Positions 6,685 through 8,327 of a DNA stretch of 8,327 bases are shown one piece after another. Each line of letters opens with the position of its first letter. The first letter of the stretch is position 1. The notes beneath the pieces were generated by a model. That model was given only the letters and a program-made list of their open reading frames with translations, was not told the DNA's origin and searched no databases. This DNA is from Candidatus Margulisiibacteriota bacterium. Lineage in GTDB: Bacteria > Margulisbacteria > Marinamargulisbacteria > DT-59. Where the stretch lies: the NCBI GenBank assembly GCA_013215865.1, contig JABSQL010000225.1:1-8327 (forward strand), in the 5' to 3' direction. The position numbers were made by a program, and so were the translations under genes.

Positions 6685-6966
6685 ATGTTTTCAAAGAGAG
6701 CAGAAGCTGACCTTTTTGATATCTGGTCATTTGTGCGTAATTCAACTCATTCTGAGCAAGTTGCAAATACTTTATTAGATACTATTCAAGAAACTATTAA
6801 CCATATTATTGAATATCCGAATATTGGAACTAAACGGCCCGAAATTGACCAACATACTTATAGTTTTCCTTGTGGAAATTATAATATCTACTATGATATA
6901 AAGAAAAATAAACCTCTTGTGAACCGCATTTTTCATAGCAGCAGAGATATAATATCCCTTTATTAG
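6685..6966 (+). CDS. parE: ParE-type toxin (RelE/ParE superfamily)
   Basis: A 93-residue toxin. It opens with FSKRAEADLFDIWSFV, the first helix of ParE proteins. It continues with a second amphipathic helix, then YPNIGTKRPEI (44-54), a strand FPCGNYNIYYDI (61-72) and the C-terminal VNRIFHSSRDI (79-89), matching the family's 'I.RVlHgaRDi'. Characterised ParE toxins poison DNA gyrase; RelE relatives cut mRNA on the ribosome. This one is closer to ParE because it lacks obvious RelE catalytic residues, but the target is not proven. The ATG at 6685 has no Shine-Dalgarno and 7 nt separate it from the antitoxin stop, so translation is probably coupled. The frame stays open upstream, giving DKKY just before this Met, which resembles the usual ParE N-terminus; no standard start codon serves that longer form. 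Confidence 0.88.
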   Translation: MFSKRAEADLFDIWSFVRNSTHSEQVANTLLDTIQETINHIIEYPNIGTKRPEIDQHTYSFPCGNYNIYYDIKKNKPLVNRIFHSSRDIISLY

Positions 6967-7018
6967 CACTCTAACTCCCAAATTTATTGTGGCTTACAAC
7001 ATTCAGACCATGGTTTGA

Positions 7019-7150
7019 TCAGATTTTATCCCGAGATTTCAGTCTGCGATAAGCATCTTCCCCACCGTGTTGTTCAGGCAGGCCTTTATCATTGAGAATG
7101 GTTATTGGAAGAAACCCAATACACATAGGTATTGCTTTTATTTTTTTCAT
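7019..7150 (-). CDS. Possible 43-residue mini-gene or gene remnant
   Basis: From the ATG at 7150 the minus strand encodes 43 residues beginning MKKIKAIPMCIGFLPITILN and ending EDAYRRLKSRDKI before a TGA. The composition is protein-like and its codons are richer in G and C than the surroundings. I know no family for it. There is no Shine-Dalgarno. The frame remains open 8 codons further upstream (ending LYD before the Met) until a TAA inside the tRNA, so it may be the 3' end of a gene cut off by rearrangement at the tRNA. Against it: it is short and contains the terminator-like hairpin at 7117-7134. Confidence 0.3.
   Translation of the reverse strand: MKKIKAIPMCIGFLPITILNDKGLPEQHGGEDAYRRLKSRDKI
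7117..7148 (+). terminator. Terminator-like hairpin after the toxin-antitoxin pair
   Basis: CAATAC-acatag-GTATTG (7117-7134) is a perfect 6-bp stem followed by CTTTTATTTTTTTC. It lies 150 nt after the toxin stop and before the tRNA, and would separate the two units. The stem is AT-rich, so efficiency may be modest. The overlapping alternative hairpin TATTGG-aagaaac-CCAATA (7103-7121) would exclude it. Confidence 0.45.
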
Positions 7151-7160
7151 ATCGTACAGT
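7132..7160 (+). promoter_or_regulatory. Possible tRNA promoter
   Basis: TTGCTT (7132-7137), 17 nt spacer and TACAGT (7155-7160) could be a sigma-70 promoter starting about 7 nt before the tRNA. The match to consensus is moderate (3/6 and 4/6), and the -35 element overlaps the end of the terminator-like hairpin. Confidence 0.3.
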
Positions 7161-7174
7161 TTGTCTGTAAATGA

Positions 7175-7251
7175 GGGCGGTTAGCTCAGTTGGTTAGAGT
7201 GCTAGCTTGACATGCTAGAGGTCACCGGTTCGATTCCAGTACCGCCCACCA
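7175..7251 (+). tRNA. tRNA-Val (anticodon GAC)
   Basis: A complete 77-nt cloverleaf with the CCA end encoded. Acceptor stem GGGCGGT (7175-7181) pairs with ACCGCCC (7241-7247), discriminator A at 7248, CCA at 7249-7251. D arm GCTC/GAGT closes with a G-T pair. Anticodon stem CTAGC/GCTAG is perfect around the loop TTGACAT, giving anticodon GAC, which reads Val codons GTC. The T loop TTCGATT is standard, but the T stem ACCGG/CCAGT contains a C-A mismatch at its middle pair (7226 with 7238). All other tertiary-interaction bases look normal. The next gene is convergent and ends only 17 nt away. Confidence 0.95.
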
Positions 7252-7268
7252 TTCTTAAGATATCCTTA

Positions 7269-8015
7269 TCAAAATATCCAGCTATACTCTTTATTTTCAG
7301 TCTTAAATAGAGTCACTTGAGATTTTGGATACACACCTGTCAAATCAGGCAATCTGTCAATTTCATCACGTTCTAGGAACCCCTTCACCTTGCCTTTACG
7401 TTTATAATGATTGAAGGTTAAATCTAAGTGTTCTTCTACAGTCTTTTGAGAATATTCGTTGTTATTTCGTCCAGTTTGAAGTCCTGGATAATGCCTTAAT
7501 TTAATTGCCTCACCACCTTTCATTAGAAATAATATGAAATCATTCACACAGGAGTGTGCATAGTTTATTTGTGCGGAAGAATTCAGATTTTCCATTTCTT
7601 CTATTACTACTTCTTTATCATGAATAGTCTCAGCGGTTTTAAAACCAGAAATATATAGCTCTTTCAAACGGTCATTTACAGTTCCAATAAGTGTTTTTTT
7701 AATTCCAAGGAGTTCGACGAGCCTATCTCGTCTATAAAGAAAAGTCATACTAGAAGACTTATAATCCGTAAGGACATTAATCAATAGGTCTGTTTTTTCA
7801 CTTATTATCATATTCAGATCCTCAAAGTAGCTTTTATGGATTCTACGTTTTAGAAATACTTTTCCACCGTCAGCTTTCCTGCCATCCAAATAAGCTTTCA
7901 TATGCTTCTTTACGCTTGCATCACTGACATCATCGCTTTTAGATTCTTCAAGCAAAGGCCTCTTCAATCGTGATGATGTGCTCCTTGAAAATATATTTAT
8001 ACTCGGCATTTTCAT
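7269..8015 (-). CDS. Hypothetical protein, 248 residues
   Basis: I do not recognise this protein. It has no signal peptide or membrane segment and looks cytoplasmic. Residues 1-50 are polar and probably disordered (Ser, Lys and Asp rich). Residues 55-165 are mainly helical with a basic patch KVFLKRRIHKSYFEDL and LYRRDRLVELLGIKKTLI. A small hydrophobic helix VNDFILFLM (157-165) precedes KGGEAIKLRHYPGLQ. The last 40 residues again carry Lys-rich stretches (YKRKGKVKGFL). The start is well supported: AGGAGG at 8022-8027 lies 6 nt before the ATG, and a promoter lies just upstream. It is a single-gene unit facing the tRNA, with no terminator before the tRNA. The basic N-terminal half would suit nucleic-acid binding, but nothing specific shows this. 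Confidence 0.85.
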   Translation of the reverse strand: MKMPSINIFSRSTSSRLKRPLLEESKSDDVSDASVKKHMKAYLDGRKADGGKVFLKRRIHKSYFEDLNMIISEKTDLLINVLTDYKSSSMTFLYRRDRLVELLGIKKTLIGTVNDRLKELYISGFKTAETIHDKEVVIEEMENLNSSAQINYAHSCVNDFILFLMKGGEAIKLRHYPGLQTGRNNNEYSQKTVEEHLDLTFNHYKRKGKVKGFLERDEIDRLPDLTGVYPKSQVTLFKTENKEYSWIF

Positions 8016-8051
8016 TTTAAACCTCCTGATTTTTACGTCATTTTATTTGTC

Positions 8052-8081
8052 TTTATATATATATCGAACAAACAGGGTCAA
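8052..8081 (-). promoter_or_regulatory. Sigma-70-type promoter of the 248-residue gene
   Basis: On the minus strand TTGACC (8076-8081) is followed after 18 nt by TATAAA (8052-8057), or after 16 nt by TATATA (8054-8059). Transcription would start near 8045, giving a leader of about 30 nt that holds the AGGAGG ribosome-binding site. This is the best promoter match in the window. Confidence 0.6.
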
Positions 8082-8327
8082 GAATTGCATTTTTTTATAC
8101 CCAAATTCTCTGTTATGTCCCGTACTCGCGACACTGCCGTCCGGGGAAAAGGTAAAAAAGGACAAAAAAAGCCCCTTATGGAATAATGGGATTGCTAAAA
8201 CAATATAGCATATAATCTCTTGTGAAATAATAATACCAAAGAAAGCTCGACCATAAGAGGGCATTTTGAGTAGCAGCGCGTTTTTCTTCTGAATAGAGTA
8301 AAGGGTAGGGATTGGTATGATTTCATA
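8082..8327. other. Non-coding stretch with a GC-richer patch
   Basis: Together with the promoter and leader (8016-8081) this makes about 310 nt without a convincing gene. It holds a GC-richer patch at about 8117-8145 (containing CCCGTACTCGCGACAC), then A-rich runs, then AT-rich sequence to the edge. A minus-strand frame is open from the right edge to 8043, but it reads through the promoter and lacks a convincing start, so I do not call it a gene. Confidence 0.4.
8164..8196 (-). terminator. Weak terminator-like hairpin
   Basis: On the minus strand AGC-aat-CCC, a 12-nt loop and GGG-GCT can pair with a 3-nt bulge, followed by seven T. It could end a minus-strand gene lying beyond the right edge. 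The stem is short and bulged. Confidence 0.25.

Noticed and set aside
6527..6766. Minus-strand frame antisense to the antitoxin and toxin genes
   Set aside because: It is a mirror of two well-recognised genes, with a Ser/Phe-rich composition typical of antisense frames.
7269..8015. YaaR/DUF327-like assignment for the 248-residue protein
   Set aside because: The helical middle part gave a vague resemblance, but the conserved family blocks do not line up, so the name was dropped.
8043..8327. Minus-strand frame open from the right edge to 8043 (95 codons), with a possible ATG at 8264
   Set aside because: It runs through the strong promoter of the 248-residue gene and the GC-richer patch, has no Shine-Dalgarno at the ATG and no familiar domain. 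It could be the tail of a gene beyond the edge, but I cannot support it.
1..8327. CRISPR arrays, long direct repeats, integrase or transposase genes
   Set aside because: No regularly spaced repeats and no recombinase motifs were seen on reading both strands.

Overview
The window is AT-rich DNA from a Gram-negative bacterium. The Gram-negative call rests on a TonB-dependent outer-membrane receptor and an exported solute-binding protein. The dense two-component signalling genes, the sigma-54-activator architecture and the overall style of the proteins suggest a Desulfobacterota-like (deltaproteobacterial) host; this is an impression, not a database result.

Left part (1-5637), all on the minus strand: six tightly packed genes, read from right to left. 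They are (i) a soluble histidine-kinase-like protein with damaged catalytic motifs, (ii) an NtrC-family receiver/AAA+/Fis regulator with several altered AAA+ motifs, (iii) an exported solute-binding protein of the ABC_sub_bind type with no permease or ATPase beside it, (iv) a membrane histidine kinase with a large periplasmic sensor, (v) a single-domain response regulator and (vi) the start of a TonB-dependent receptor that runs off the left edge. Junctions are overlaps of 8, 4 and 35 nt or gaps of 12 and 5 nt, so this is very probably one operon. My inference is a sense-and-import module: a periplasmic binding protein and a membrane kinase detect a solute, a receiver passes the signal on, and the NtrC-like regulator with its odd kinase partner sets expression of the set, including the outer-membrane receptor.

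Middle part (5638-7018): a divergent start region with a short palindrome, an unrecognised 153-residue gene on the plus strand, then a ParD/ParE-type toxin-antitoxin pair with its own ribosome-binding site and an 18-bp palindrome over the probable promoter.

Right part (7019-8327): a possible 43-residue minus-strand mini-gene or gene remnant, a terminator-like hairpin, a tRNA-Val(GAC) with one mismatch in its T stem, an unrecognised 248-residue minus-strand gene with a good promoter and ribosome-binding site, and about 310 bases without a convincing gene that include a GC-richer patch. Toxin-antitoxin genes, orphan genes and a tRNA together look like accessory DNA, but no integrase, transposase or direct repeat was found in the window.
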